DNA from: Anthoceros angustus | Taxonomy: Eukaryota > Streptophyta > Anthocerotopsida > Anthocerotales > Anthocerotaceae | DNA: 64,000 nucleotides | Assembly (NCBI GenBank): GCA_010909165.1 | Contig: VJWM01000107.1 | Span: 620,001-684,000, forward strand | Reading direction: 5' to 3' | Part shown: positions 51,501 to 63,329 of the stretch, piece by piece | Numbering within the stretch: the stretch's first letter is position 1 | How the letters are laid out: every line of letters starts with the position of its first letter | Made by a program: the position numbers and the translations under genes | Notes under the pieces: model-generated | What the model was told of the DNA's origin: nothing | Seen by the model: the letters and a program-made list of their open reading frames with translations, nothing else | The model's database searches: none

Positions 51501-53103
51501 GTGTCTCCTTGCTCATCACTGCTCAGACCTGACGGCTGGACATCATCAACGACACCCGCTCCTGCATCTACACCTTCTAGGCTGGATGTCACATCTCCTG
51601 GTTCCACGAACAGCACAACAGGCTTCGTACTTCTCCCTGCCAAGGACGAGGATAAGCAATCAAATGCACAAGTCGACAAGAGGAAATCATCGCCAGTTTA
51701 ATTGCACGAGACAAAGCCTAGCGGAGACCTCTTTCAGCTGGAGATTCATCATCAGAAGAGGCATCCGAAGAAGAGCCCCCGTCCACATGATGCCCCTTCT
51801 CCTTCTTTTCCTTTATCTCAGAGCAGTGTTTCTTGTGGTTCCGTCTGTGTTTGGCACTTGGATGCGGATTAGGATATGTCCACCCACATTCACGGCAGGT
51901 CCACAAGTCCTCCTCAACGGACTTCCCTGTTATACGAGAGGTCAGACTTCATGCACAACCGCGGCTACCCTTCCAGGCAAGGGGCAAAATTTCAAGACAA
52001 ACCAGAAAACGGTAGCAAGCAAAAAAAGATCACCACTCTGGGAAACACCTTTGTACCTGCTGAGGACTTAGGAACGACTGGAGATTGAACTTGTGACTTT
52101 GAGGCACTGCTAGGACTGAGCACTTTGGACACTATTCCCTGACCTTCAGGAGGTCCTGCCATCCCAAGAGTTACCATCAGTCTAGTACTTCTCCCAGTTG
52201 CTAAACTAAGCTCGAGAAACAAAAACATTGTCAACCAAAAGAGCTCAACTGCCTAGAGGCTTAACTGAAAAAGTATGTGAGACGCCATGCGGCACTGCTC
52301 GCTACGTGCATCGTTCAAAGCAGAGAGGAAAAGAAGCAGTGGTAATGCAGCAAGCAGTCACATCTTCAAAATCATGCACTGCGACGAACGATGATACAGC
52401 ACCAGTTACCTCCAGGCACAGTGTCGACGGGCTTGTTCTTTTGACTGCTGGACAGGGGAGAAGGACTCTGGTGTTTTTTCTCCGACGAGCCAACTGGTTT
52501 CCTCTCCGTGGGTCTACCAACTGGGCTCTTGATCGTGGGGGACTTGGCGTCGAGCTTACCAGTGACTTTCCGCTCGTCCGCCTTGCCAAGGCCCTTCTTG
52601 ATTTCGTGCCTAATAGGCTGCTTCTTGGCATCCAGCTTGGGCGACTGCTGCTTCCGTTCCTCACTCCTCAGTGAATGCTTCTTCTCATCTGAGTAAACTA
52701 GCTGAGCTTTTTCATCCTGTTTGCTAGCGTTCTTGTCATCCATCTTACTCTCCGATTTTTTCTCGTCCACTTTCGCAGCTGCCGGGCTAGAGCTGAGTCC
52801 CCTTGCAGGTTCGTCCCCAACTCCCAGCGAGGATCGCACCCTGCGCTTCACTTGCTTCTCTCCAGAAGTAGGCGAAGTTGGCGAAAGGTCGGCAGCCGGA
52901 GTAACGCCCTTCGACGGGCTCTTCACAACCGGGCTCCTCGCCTCCGTCTCCTGAGCTGCACCATCCTTGGTGCGTGGAGACTTGTCCCCAAGACTCGAGG
53001 GAACGCTCCGTTGCTTCACCTTGGAGTCACCTTTCAGATCAACCTTGGACCTCGGAGACTGAGACTTAGGGGACGGGGTGGACGGTTTCCCTCCAAAACT
53101 CAT
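48542..53103 (-). CDS. Large acidic disordered protein with one C2H2-like zinc finger
   Basis: Six exons read on the minus strand: 53103 to about 52408 (Ser/Lys/Pro-rich, start MSFGGKPSTPSPKSQSPRSK); about 52205-52060 (GRSTRLMVTLGMAG...); about 51927-51720 with the finger; about 51638-49664, the largest; about 49525-49255; and about 49198-48542, ending FSPTDPK. The finger reads LWTCRECGWTYPNPHPSAKH followed by RRNHKKHC, giving C-X2-C-X12-H-X4-H (the final HC could supply alternative ligands). The rest is rich in Glu, Ser, Asp, Pro and Val with no fold I recognise. I know the WTCRECGWTYPN.HPSAKHRRNHKK finger as a feature of uncharacterised plant proteins, and I can give no function. Exons 2 and 4 both begin with GRST(K/R), which suggests exon duplication or alternative use of exons with the same phase. 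Exact splice junctions of exons 2-5 are approximate. Confidence 0.75.
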
Positions 53104-53902
53104 TCTGGAAGCCCCAGACTAGATCTGGCCGCGCCAAGAAAAAACGTCTCTCAAACTCCCAACCAGCGACGGCATTGCACAGAGTTCACACCTTCGCCCC
53201 GATAGCTGTGCACCAACCACAAATCATCAGAACCACACACACTCTCTCCAACACAAGTAGAACCAATCAGAAAAAGAAGCTTCTCAACCGCATTAGTCAA
53301 GCTGAGCGATAAAGCTTTCACAGAATCGACGGCTTTACAAAACAACCAGCTTAGGTCAAACCAACACATAGGCATCCGCCAGCAGCGCAGCAAAAGATTC
53401 TACTACTCGTCGACCGAGAGTAGCCGCTCTACGGTTCTTCGGTCAGCACATTAAACCCGTCTGACAGCCGCAGTACAGCTCCCAGGATCTCAAATGCTGC
53501 AACAACTCTAAATGCCAGCCCGAGGCTCCATCCTACAGAGCATCAAGCGTCTCATCCCACTCTACATAGCAAACAATGTCTGCAAATATGCTTCCTCCAG
53601 CACTCAAAGCTGAAGACAAGGTAAAACCGACTCCAAACGAGCCACATTTCCACGGCACGTCCCGCAAAACAAACGACAGGCCACTCCGAACTGTCACTCA
53701 ACAACGCCGGCGCCCGCAGCCTGCTTTCCCGCTCCTCGGCAACGATCCCTGTGAAAGAACCGGCAGAAAAACGTGCTGGAAGTAGATCCTGCTCCCGGCC
53801 CGCTCCACGGCCCCGGAATCCGCCAGAAACCGGATGGCGCCCGCTTCCGGACGGCTCCAGCCGCGACCGCTCCGCTGGACGCGAGGGCGGAGAGGAAGAG
53901 GG
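53104..53902 (-). promoter_or_regulatory. Upstream region of the finger-protein gene
   Basis: About 800 bp upstream of the minus-strand start. GC content rises toward 53902, where the tandem duplication begins, so the promoter of this gene probably borders or overlaps the duplicated block. Confidence 0.4.
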
Positions 53903-55212
53903 AACTCGGGAACTGGGAAGCGAGGCGCGGGAGGCGGGGGGCAGAACCTCGGGAGTCCGGGGAGAGTTCACCTGGGGAGTGCGCGCTGGCCGATGCCGGC
54001 ACCGAGCGATGCGAGCGCCGTGGTCGATTGCGCAGACGAAGCGGCTGAGCGCTTGAGTTCCAAATCCGGCGCCGCAGGAGCAGACGGGAAACGAGGCGAG
54101 CAGGGGCGAGCCGAGCCAGCATCGAGCCGAGACGGAGCGGGGCCAGAGGCGGAAGAGGAAGGGAGGCGGCCTAGTTTGAACGCGCAACCGCCCGGGCTAG
54201 AGCTACTCGGGGTTGGCGGCGGGATGATGGGACTGCGGCCGGGCCGTATAGGCCTGGAGTGCCCGGAGCACGGCACCCACTCTAAACCTGTCCCGCCCAC
54301 GCTGGGCTACGCCGGAGCAAATGTAGAGCTGTGGGCCTGCCAACCCCGTTGGCCCGGCCTGTCATTTCCGGATAACGGCAATATCTAAATACTTCTTGCT
54401 CTCCGGCTGCCCAAGTGCCCGAATGCCCCATGTCCTAGCGCAACCCGACACCCGATCACTCATGTCATACGCATATCACATGCATCCCCGCCATAACATA
54501 CATCATTCCAATATTTTCGTGTGATGGATATGGAGTGAGAGTAGAGCCCCTCACTGCGCAGCTAGTTAAGAAGCGACAAGTGCTGGCTTGATAGCGGTTT
54601 AGGACCTCGTTAATTCACTCCACAACGAGACTTGTATGATTGTCAGCACTTTCAACCTCACGATGCAGTACTAAAAGAAGAAGAAGAATTATTTTATTAA
54701 AGTTTACTAAGGACGGATTTCCGTCATGAAACTTGGTACTTAACAACTTGTACCATGGTGTGCTTAAGGTACTTGCACCAAGGGCATCCACTCCCTTTAG
54801 GAACCCCATCTAAGTACTGATCTAAGCGCTAAGCACGGGATGGTGTGCCTAAGGTCCTTGCACCAAGGGCATCCACTCCCTGTAGGAACCCCATCTAAGT
54901 ACTGATCTATGCGTAGGATGCTTAATAACGACATTCGTATAAATGTGTGTCGATTTGGCCTAAGCCATTTGGACTAGGCTCCAAGTAGTTGGCCGTCCAC
55001 TAAGTCTGAAAGAATACACACTTGAGTTTGGCTATCTACGCTCAACTGGCTATTGCCCTTGACTAAAGGACAAGCTCACTAGTTAACCTCTCCACAACTC
55101 TCTCAACACAAGGCTTGCAGCTCATCATAAACTGAATGATGAAGATGATTTCCCAAAGCCCTTGCTCTTGCCATTATATATCCCACAGGCTCGCCTTAAC
55201 TAATCAGCTGTT
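53903..55212. repeat. 1,310-bp tandem duplication, copy 1
   Basis: Nearly identical to 55213-56517 with an offset of 1,310 bp. The left part (to about 54390) is GC-rich and the right part is AT-richer, with a smaller internal ~83-bp direct repeat (gtgcttaaggtacttgcacc near 54759 and gtgcctaaggtccttgcacc near 54842). Open frames within it occur in both copies and show no domain. Confidence 0.95.
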
Positions 55213-56517
55213 AACTCGGGAACTGGGAAGCGAGGCGCGGGAGGCGGGGGCAGAACCTCGGGAGTCCGGGGAGAGTTCACCTGGGGAGTGCGCGCTGGCC
55301 GATGCCGGCACCGAGCGATGCGAGCGCCGTGGTCGATTGCGCAGACGAAGCGGCTGAGCGCTTGGAGTTCAAATCCGGCGCCGCAGGAGCAGACGGGAAA
55401 CGAGGCGAGCAGGGGCGAGCCGAGCCAGCATCGAGCCGAGACGGAGCGGGGCCAGAGGCGGAAGAGGAAGGGAGGCGGCCTGGTTTGAACGCGCAACCGC
55501 CCGGGCTAGAGCTACTCGGGGTTGGCGGCGGGATGATGGGACTGCGGCCGGGCCGTATAGGCCTGGAGTGCCCGGAGCACGGCACCCACTCTAAACCTGT
55601 CCCGCCCACGCCGGGCTACGCCGGAGCAAATGTAGAGCTGTGGGCCTGCCAACCCCGTTGGCCCGGCCTGTCATTTCCGGATAACGGCAATATCTAAATA
55701 CTTCTTGCTCTCCGGCTGCCCAAGTGCCCGAATGCCCCATGTCCTAGCGCAACCCGACACCGATCACTCATGTCATACGCATATCACATGCATCCCCGCC
55801 ATAACATACATCATTCCAATATTTTCGTGTGATGGATATGGAGTGAGTAGAGCCCCTCACTGCGCAGCTAGTTAAAGCGACAAGTGCTGGCTTGATAGCG
55901 GTTTAGGACCTCGTTAATTCACTCCACAACGAGACTTGTATGATTGTCAGCACTTTCAACCTCACGATGCAGTACTAAAAGAAGAAGAAGAATTATTTTA
56001 TTAAAGTTTACTAAGGACGGATTTCCGTCATGAAACTTGGTACTTAACAACTTGTACCATGGTGTGCTTAAGGTACTTGCACCAAGGGCATCCACTCCCT
56101 TTAGGAACCCCATCTAAGTCTTGATCTAAGCGCTAAGCACGGGATGGTGTGCCTAAGGTCCTTGCACCAAGGGCATCCACTCCCTGTAGGAACCCCATCT
56201 AATCGATCTGTCGTGGGATGCTTAATAACGACATTCGTATAAATGTGTGTCGATTTGGCCTAAGCCATTTGGACTAGGCTCCAAGTAGTTGGCCGTCCAC
56301 TAAGTCTGAAAGAATACACACTTGAGTTTGGCTATCTACGCTCAACTGGCTATTGCCCTTGACTAAAGGACAAGCTCACTAGTTAACCTCTCCACAACTC
56401 TCTCAACACAAGGCTTGCAGCTCATCATAAACTGAATGATGAAGATGATTTCCCAAAGCCCTTGCTCTTGCCATTATATATCCCACAGGCTCGCCTTAAC
56501 TAATCAGCTGTTAACTC
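55213..56517. repeat. 1,310-bp tandem duplication, copy 2
   Basis: Second copy, differing from copy 1 by scattered substitutions and indels of a few bases (for example a shorter stretch near 55853 and near 56203). Both junctions carry the pentamer AACTC: gggAACTCggg at the left edge, gttAACTCggg at the join and gttAACTCcgg at the right edge. Confidence 0.95.
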
Positions 56518-56699
56518 CGGGGATTCCGGGGAGTCTTACAAACCACTGATCACTAAGAGTCCTCTCTATGCAGCTCTTCATGCGAGGCTATAGCAATTCC
56601 TCTCTAATAGGAAATTGCATGAAGCATGCAACACATGCATATTCTTAACATGGCAACTACCAATTAGCTTTTTACCTCTTTTAACTTTTCTCTTTCTAC

Positions 56700-57030
56700 C
56701 TTATTTCACCAATCTTGTTACTCTCTCCCCCACTGGAAAGATGTCATTGTCCTCAATGACCTCCAATGTAACGTGAGATCATCCATGATCCTTGTTGCAC
56801 ATCTTCAAGTGAAACCTAGACAGGATCTGCATAACCACGAAGTCTTACCAAATACTCTGGTACATAACCACGAACAGCAGGCGCTTCTCTCTCTACCAAG
56901 AATTCAACAATCTCCCGTAGTCCATGAGGTCTGTGTTGAACTAGGATGACATAATTCTTCCTATTCATGTCCTCATTCTCATTCTAAGTCACAAATGGCT
57001 TCAACAAAGAAACATGAAATACATTATGAG
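56700..57030 (-). mobile_element. Ty3/Gypsy retroelement remnant: integrase C-terminus with chromodomain-like segment
   Basis: The minus strand reads NVFHVSLLKPFVT, the conserved motif near the end of Gypsy integrases. It is followed after one stop by GLREIVEFLVEREAPAVRGY and EYLVRLRGYADP, which resembles the YLVKWKGY core of a chromodomain. Two in-frame stops break it. This suggests a decayed chromovirus-type element whose body lay to the right. Confidence 0.7.
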
Positions 57031-57139
57031 AGAAGATCCATTCATGCAGTTGTCATGGCATGGACTGACAACAAAGAAACATGAAATACATTATGAGAGA
57101 AGATCCGTTCATGCAGTTGTCATGGCATGGACTGACAAG
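57006..57139. repeat. 67-bp tandem duplication
   Basis: Two adjacent copies beginning aaagaaacatgaaatacatt with a single-base difference (ccattcatg/ccgttcatg). The duplication starts inside the FHVS-coding remnant of the retroelement. Confidence 0.9.
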
Positions 57140-57840
57140 AGGTTGTGTACATAATAAAGCTGTAGGCTGTGTAGCTAAGATGCATGATGGATGATGCCAT
57201 GGGTGCATGATATGTGTATGTGCATGTGACCGATGTATGGCATGTGGCATGTGGATGGGCATGGACATAAGGATTTGTCCATAGATATTAATCATAGAAT
57301 ATTAGGTTAATATACAATAGGGACAAAGGGATATTCATAGCATAGATATTTAGATATTATCTAGCAGGCTGATATCGAGATAAAGGAAATATGATAGCGA
57401 GATAAAGGGCAGCCATAGGCTACATGTGTAGGGCCTAGGGGCCATTTAGAACTTGGATTAGCAGATGTCATCACTGTGTGATAGATTATATTATTGAAAT
57501 TAAAGGCAGACATACTTATCCCACATCTTGTCCCCTTTCCTTGCATCTTGTTGGGTGTGTTAGCATCCCAGGTGGCTGGGAGCGCTTTTCATTGTTCGCG
57601 GGATCAGGATTTTACCTAGTTCTTCTTTTTGTTTTGTGGCTTTGGTAGTTAGCTAATAAGCCTATTTTGCATGCTTATAAGCACATGTTTAAGTGATAAA
57701 CCTATTTTGGAGGCTTATCTAAACCCTGAAGCTTAGTGCTTCGAAGACTGAGACCTCAGCCGTGACCTAATGTGGCCATGGACAACTATGCTGCCTCACG
57801 GCGCGACAAGTTGCAGTTTGTAAGCCACATTTCAAGTGCG

Positions 57841-58050
57841 CTTTTAAACTACGAAAGGTCCTCCATACTTAGGCATGAACTTTGAGATCAACCCTTATGG
57901 TAGTGAGAAATTCTTCAATTTCACCCACACCTTGTCACCTACTTGAAACTCTGCCTCTTTCATGTGCTAGTCGTGACTTCTTTTGCCTTCTTAGCAACTT
58001 CATGCCTAGCCTTCAATTGATCAATAAACTCATGTGGTTCTCTTCTGTCA
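57841..58050 (-). mobile_element. Gypsy integrase C-terminal remnant in repeat copy 1
   Basis: Minus strand reads HMKEAEFQVGDKVWVKLKNF, SLP, stop, GLISKFMPKYGGPFVV, the conserved segment after the integrase core in Ty3/Gypsy polyproteins. At least two stops and an upstream frame change (DQLKARHEVAKKAKEV in another frame) show it is dead. Confidence 0.75.
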
Positions 58051-58530
58051 GCCCATCGTCTGTGGAGAGCCGAGGTTTTTGAAGGCGAAGGAGGAAGGAG
58101 ATGGCGCTAGAGCAGCCTTGAAAGGCCCAACACGGACCCTTTGGAAGGTTAGAGTCCGACCTGCAGGTGAACTGGCCCGGAATTCATGGAAAAGAAATGG
58201 TGCTATGACACCAAAGATTGCGGTCGCCCACCAATTGAGAACCAGTCGCAAGAGGCGACGCGAGGAAGAGGCCGCAAAATTGGGATTTGGGGCTCTTTCG
58301 AGCGTGTATGGGCGAGAAGAATCGAGGATGGGAGCTCGGTGATTGACCCCGGAGGAAGAAGACCACAGAGGCTGCGGCGCTCATGAAGCCTGGGGAAGTG
58401 AGGGTGAACAATGGATGGGTGACTCGCCAACTCGTGTCTGTGTAGCAGGTGGGCTTGGCCAAGTGGATTTTGTGTTTCCTGCAGAACCGAAAGTTGGACC
58501 ATATGGCGGATCACTTCCTGGTCTTTCTTC

Positions 58531-58989
58531 ATGATGGTTAAGGGCACACAAATCGATTGGGGGAGGATGATTTTTGAAAGAGCCTGTGAAGAGAAGGCGA
58601 ATTTGCTCTCCCCTTCCCCTCGGCCCTCCTTGATTTCACCCTTTTTGATTCATGTATTCGCGCATTCCGGGTGCCTAACGGAGTTGGAAGCTGTGTCTGC
58701 CCTTCATAGCTGGAAACCGGTCAGAGAACTCAAGGTAGAGGAGGAGGAGTGTAAGGAGGATTCAGGGAAGGATTCCAGCAGTTGGGAATGCGCCTCTCTA
58801 GAAGATTCGGATGAAGGTGGGGAGGTTTCCAAGAGCAAGAAGAGGCGGCGGCGAAGTCGGCGAAAAGGGAAAAATGACCGCAGGAGGAGGAACCCACAAC
58901 TACACCTAGGGTCACCAGGTCAAAATCAGCAGGCGCGGGTGGTGGAGGAGAAGATAAAGGAAGCAGCGGTGTCCCTTTCGAGGGGATGA
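58531..58989 (+). other. Open frame in the repeat, possibly gag-like; unassigned
   Basis: 152 residues starting MMVKGTQIDWGRMIFERACE, followed by Ser/Glu-rich and then Lys/Arg-rich sequence. The IDWGRMIFERAC stretch looks like sequence seen in plant retroelement polyproteins, but I cannot assign a domain. The counterpart in repeat copy 2 (from about 60550) is broken by small deletions. Confidence 0.3.
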
Positions 58990-59296
58990 GTCGCTGCCAC
59001 TAGGGGAGGTTGGAACGGATAAAGGGGTAGTTGCAGACCAACCCCTAGGAGAGGAAGGGTTAATTTCGGCAGCCAGGCCCGCGACGGAGCTCAAGGACAT
59101 TTTTGGCGACATCTCATTGACCCGTCCAGCTGAAGTGGAGACAAGTGACACCGCTCGCGTGCGGGAATTGTTGTGGAGGGGGATGGGCACAGGAACAGCC
59201 CAATTCGGGAATTTGCAGGCCCTGACCTCGGCCATGGCTCAGACTCAGGCGGACCTTCTCGACCAGGCAGCCATGGCTCTCACTTGGCTGAGTGTG

Positions 59297-61262
59297 CATG
59301 GACATAAGGATTTTGTCCATAGATATTAATCATAGAATATTAGGTTAATATACAATAGGGACAAAGGGATATTCATAGCATAGATATTTAGATATTATCT
59401 AGCGGTGATATCGAGATAAAGGAAATATGATAGCGAGATAAAGGGCAGCCATAGGCTACATGTGGGGCCTAGGGGCCATTTAGAACTTGGATTAGCGAGA
59501 TGTCATCAACGTGTGATAGATTATATTATTGAAATTAAGCGGACATACTATCCCACATCTTGTCCCTTTCCTTGCATCTTGTTAGGGTGTGTTAGCATCC
59601 TGTGGTGGGGCGCTTTTCATTGTTCGGGATCGATTTTACCTAGTTCTTCTTTTTGTTTTGTGGCTTTGGTAGTTAGCTAATAAGCCTATTTTGCATGCTT
59701 ATAAGCACATGTTTAAGTGATAAACCTATTTTGGAGGCTTATCTAAACCACGAAGCTTAGTGCTCAAGAGGCGAGACCTCACCTGACCTAATGTGGCCAT
59801 GGACAACTTCTCTTGCCTCACGGTAGCGACAAGTGGGTTGTAAGCCACATTTCAAGTGCGCTTTTAAACTACGAAAGGTCCTCCATACTTAGGCATGAAC
59901 TTTGAGATCAACCCTTATGGTAGTGAGAAATTCTTCAATTTCACCCACACCTTGTCACCTACTTGAAACTCTGCCTCTTTCATGTGCTAGTCAGCAAACT
60001 TCTTTTGCCTTCTTAGCAACTTCATGCCTAGCCTTCAATTGATCAATAAACTCATGTGGTTCTCTTGCTGCTGTCCATCGTCTACAGGAGAGCCGAGGTT
60101 TTTTTTGAAGACGAAGGAGGAAGGGAGATGGCGCCTCGCCACCATTCACTGTGCAAAGGCCCAACACGGACCCTTTGGAAGGTTAGCCGGGCAGCCTTGT
60201 CTGAGGAACCGGGCTCAATTCATGGAAAAGAAATGGTGCTATGACACCAAAGATTGGCAGTGGAGTGCGCCAATTGAGAACCAGTCGCAAGAGGCGACGC
60301 GAGGAAGAGGCCGCAAAATTGGGATTTGGGGCTCTTCGAGCGAGTGGGCGAGAAGAATCGGAGGATGGGAGCTCGGTGATTGACCCCAGGAAGAAGACCT
60401 CGAGAGGCTGCGGCGCTCATGAAGCACAGGGAAGTGAGGTGAACAATGGATGGGTGACTCACAACTTATGTAGCGTGGCCTTGGTGGCGGATTTTGTGTT
60501 TCTGCAGAACGAAAGTTGGACCATATGGCGGATCACTTCGGTCTTTCTTCATGATGGTTAAGGCACACAAATCGATTGGGGGAGGAGAATTTTTGAAAGA
60601 GCCTGTGGAGAGAAGGCGAATTTGCTCTCCCCTTCCCCTCGGCCCTCCTTGATTTCACCCTTTTTGATTCATGTATTGCACAAGATTAGGTGCCTAACTG
60701 AGTTGACGTGGTTCCGCCTTCATAGCCGGAAACCGGCCGAGAACTCAAGGTAGAGGAGGAGTGTAAGGAGGATTCGGGGAAGGATTCCAAATCAGGGAAT
60801 GCGCCTCTCTAGAAGATCGGATGAAGGTGGGAGGTTTCCAAGAGCATGAGGCACAGTGAGCGGGGTGGGGAAAAGAAGAACAGAGCGGAGGAACCCACAA
60901 CTACACCTAGGGTCACCAAAGGTCAAAATCAGCAGGCGGGTAAGGAGGAGAAGATAAAGGAAGGTGTCCCAGTGGGGGATGAGTCGTTGCCACAAGGGAG
61001 GTTGGAGCGGATAAAGGGGTAGTTGCACCAACCCCTAGGGAGGAAGGGTTAATTTCGGCACGGCCCGACTTGAGCTCAAGGACATTTTTGCGACATCTCA
61101 TTGACCCGTCCGGTGAAGTGGAGACAAGTGACAGCTCGCGTCATGGAATTGTTGTGGAGAGGGATGGGCACGAAACAGCCCAATTTGAATTTGCAGGCTC
61201 GACCTCGGCCATGGCTCGACTCGAGCGGACCTTCTCGACTGTGCAACCATGGCTCTCACTTG
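59297..61262. repeat. ~2-kb tandem repeat in retroelement-derived DNA, copy 2
   Basis: Same order of segments as copy 1 but about 70 bp shorter overall, through many separate 1-15-bp deletions spread along the copy (for example near 59610, 60180, 60345, 60850 and 61060). Homology ends near 61262, at ctctcacttg. Confidence 0.9.
59879..60090 (-). mobile_element. Gypsy integrase C-terminal remnant in repeat copy 2
   Basis: Second copy of the VGDKVWVKLKNF / SKFMPKYGGPF segment. Here the residues just upstream stay in frame (FAD, stop, HMKEAEFQ), closer to the usual FAD-X-HRK pattern of Gypsy integrases than copy 1. Confidence 0.75.
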
Positions 61263-63100
61263 AGGACACAGTGGAGAAGTTGCTCAAGGAAAAGTTGGAG
61301 GGACCGGAGGCGAGAACAAGGTGGCGGAGGACCATGACGGGAGTGCGGGCGGCCTTGTGCAAGGCGCAGAGCAGTGAGGCCATGTCCACCCAACAGAGGC
61401 CTTAGTGAATCAAGTCAAGAGGCGACGCTATTGAGGAGCTCAATGAGGTCTCACGAGTCCAAGAGGTGGAGACAATGGCGCCTGGAGAAATTCAAGAAGG
61501 CGGAGAGATACAAGTGCGAGAGGCGAAGCTAGGGCCGAGTCAAGAGAGAGGCGGCCAAACCAAGAAGGGCGAGCAACGACCCAGGAGCCAAGCAACCATC
61601 TGGGGAAGCTACCACCACGGTGGCTAAAGCCACCGTCCGGAAGGAGGAACCGAGGTGGGGAAGCCAAGCTGTGAGCTACCAGAGAAGTCGGAACCCACGG
61701 AACTCCAGGCCCGGCCCGGGATTGTCCACGGAGGAGAGGTAAGGACCTCATGTCAGGCGTATTAATCAGCGCGTCTGGATGAGGATGCTCATGTCCACAG
61801 CACTTTTGCATGGTGAGCGGGTGCTCACTCTAAATGTGTATGTGGTTGTTGGGACAGGAGGGGGCAGAAACTACTGGCTGCACATCTTGACCGCTCAGGC
61901 GTTTACCAGTGGTTCCTTCGAATAGGAGCTGGCGCCTACCCTCCGCAAGTGGTGCTGGAGGAGATGAGCGAGGCGGAGGCCAGAGCATGGAGGGAGGAGC
62001 ACACGGTGTGGCTGTCCAGCGATGAGGAGCAAGACAACAGGCATAGAGACCATAGGCGCGCGACGTCCACGGGGAGGCACGAGGAAACGCAGGCAGCTAG
62101 AGCGAAGTGGAGGTTTTGGGAGAGAGTCGCTCGGATCAGAGGCGTGGCCGGAGAGCGAGGGGGACCCCTATGGGCCGTAGGGCTAGGCAAAGAATCATGA
62201 GGTAAGTAGCTGATTTTAGGGGAGCGCGACATCATAGGTCCGGGGTTTCCTTTTGGGTTAAGGGATAGGATGTTTTGAGCACTGCGGGCTATGGTTACTG
62301 GATTGGTAGGGCGCTCGTGGTAGAGGCTACAATTTTTAGACCTTGGAGGGATGTCTTTGAGCAGCTAGATGTATAAGAGACCCTTTGTGTGTCTCTCTCT
62401 TAACGACAATTCGGTGTGAACTTCCGTGTCGGACCAGCAAGGTTGATTGGAGCGTCGATCGATCGAATCGGTCGATTGGCCTTCTCGTCAAGAAGGCGGG
62501 AAGATCCCAGACGGTCGAGGCGGACCAAGTTCCACCGGCTGAACGAAGGTGCCCGGCCAAGCAGCGTCTTGGAAAGGGGCAAGGAATTCTGCGGAAGGTT
62601 GGGGTGAGATCCGACCAAGCCTGTGACCATCACCGCGCCTTTTTCCCTCCTTCCCTAAGCCGCCATTTTAAGGCGTGTTCAATTCTATAAGTGGTGAGGT
62701 CTGTGTGGCCCGTGGTGAGGTCTGTGTAGCCTGAGAAAGGGAGCGAGAGGGAGTATTCATGTGTGGTATAGTGGGAGGTTTTTTTTGGAAAAAAGGGAAA
62801 GGAGAGAAGTGTCACTTGAGGAGATGCAATGCTTTGAGGAAACAGGGAATGTTAGAAAGGGGAGAAGTGAGCGATGAGATCAGTGAGGGTCGACGCCGGA
62901 GTGAGGCCTCGTGGTGTTCATGGACATGGTGCCTAATCCCTGGAATGTTCTGAGCGCGGTCTCCCTTGTGAGTGAATTAGAGTAGGTGCGATCTTAGGTG
63001 TGTGTGCGCGTGAGATCACAACCCTCAGAGACCACGCCAGGAGGAAGGGGTTTCCAAAGACCACCGCGCGCACACGCGAGTTGCGGTGGGGCCCGCCACA
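61263..63100. other. Retroelement-like region without assignable genes
   Basis: Open frames of 80-125 residues on both strands without recognisable domains. The stretch 61261-61405 continues a frame from the repeat (EDTVEKLLKEKLEGPEAR). A short duplicated phrase (gtggtgaggtctgtgt) occurs twice near 62690-62735. It may include LTR or gag sequence of the neighbouring elements; I could not find matching LTR ends. Confidence 0.3.
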
Positions 63101-63329
63101 ATGGTTGAATCAGCCACTACGGTGGCTGAACTCCCCCACTGCGGTGGCCGAGACTTCCACGGTGGTGGATTCAGGTATGGTAGCTGGTTCTGGTAGAGTA
63201 AGGATCGGTTGTGGTAGAGCTATGACCCATAGTTTTAGAACATCTTGACACAAAACCATTCCCTTGGGATCGAATCCTAGGACTATAACGACATAGAGGG
63301 TAAATGTGGCCTCTTTGCGCCTTCGGACG

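Larger units (their letters stand above)
57259..59296. repeat. ~2-kb tandem repeat in retroelement-derived DNA, copy 1
   Basis: Begins gcatggacataaggatttgt and is repeated from 59297. Contents: an AT-rich leader to about 57540, a minus-strand integrase remnant (57841-58050), then plus-strand open frames of unknown type including 58531-58989. Confidence 0.9.

Noticed and set aside
53552-54388. Overlapping open frames on both strands, repeated at 55200-55697
   Set aside because: GC-rich upstream sequence carried in a tandem duplication; the copies appear on both strands and lack any domain, so they are duplicated noncoding sequence rather than paralogous genes.
63255-63275. Sequence resembling a tRNA T-arm (gggatcgaatcc)
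   Set aside because: No matching D-arm, anticodon arm or acceptor stem was found in the flanking bases; it lies in retroelement-derived DNA.
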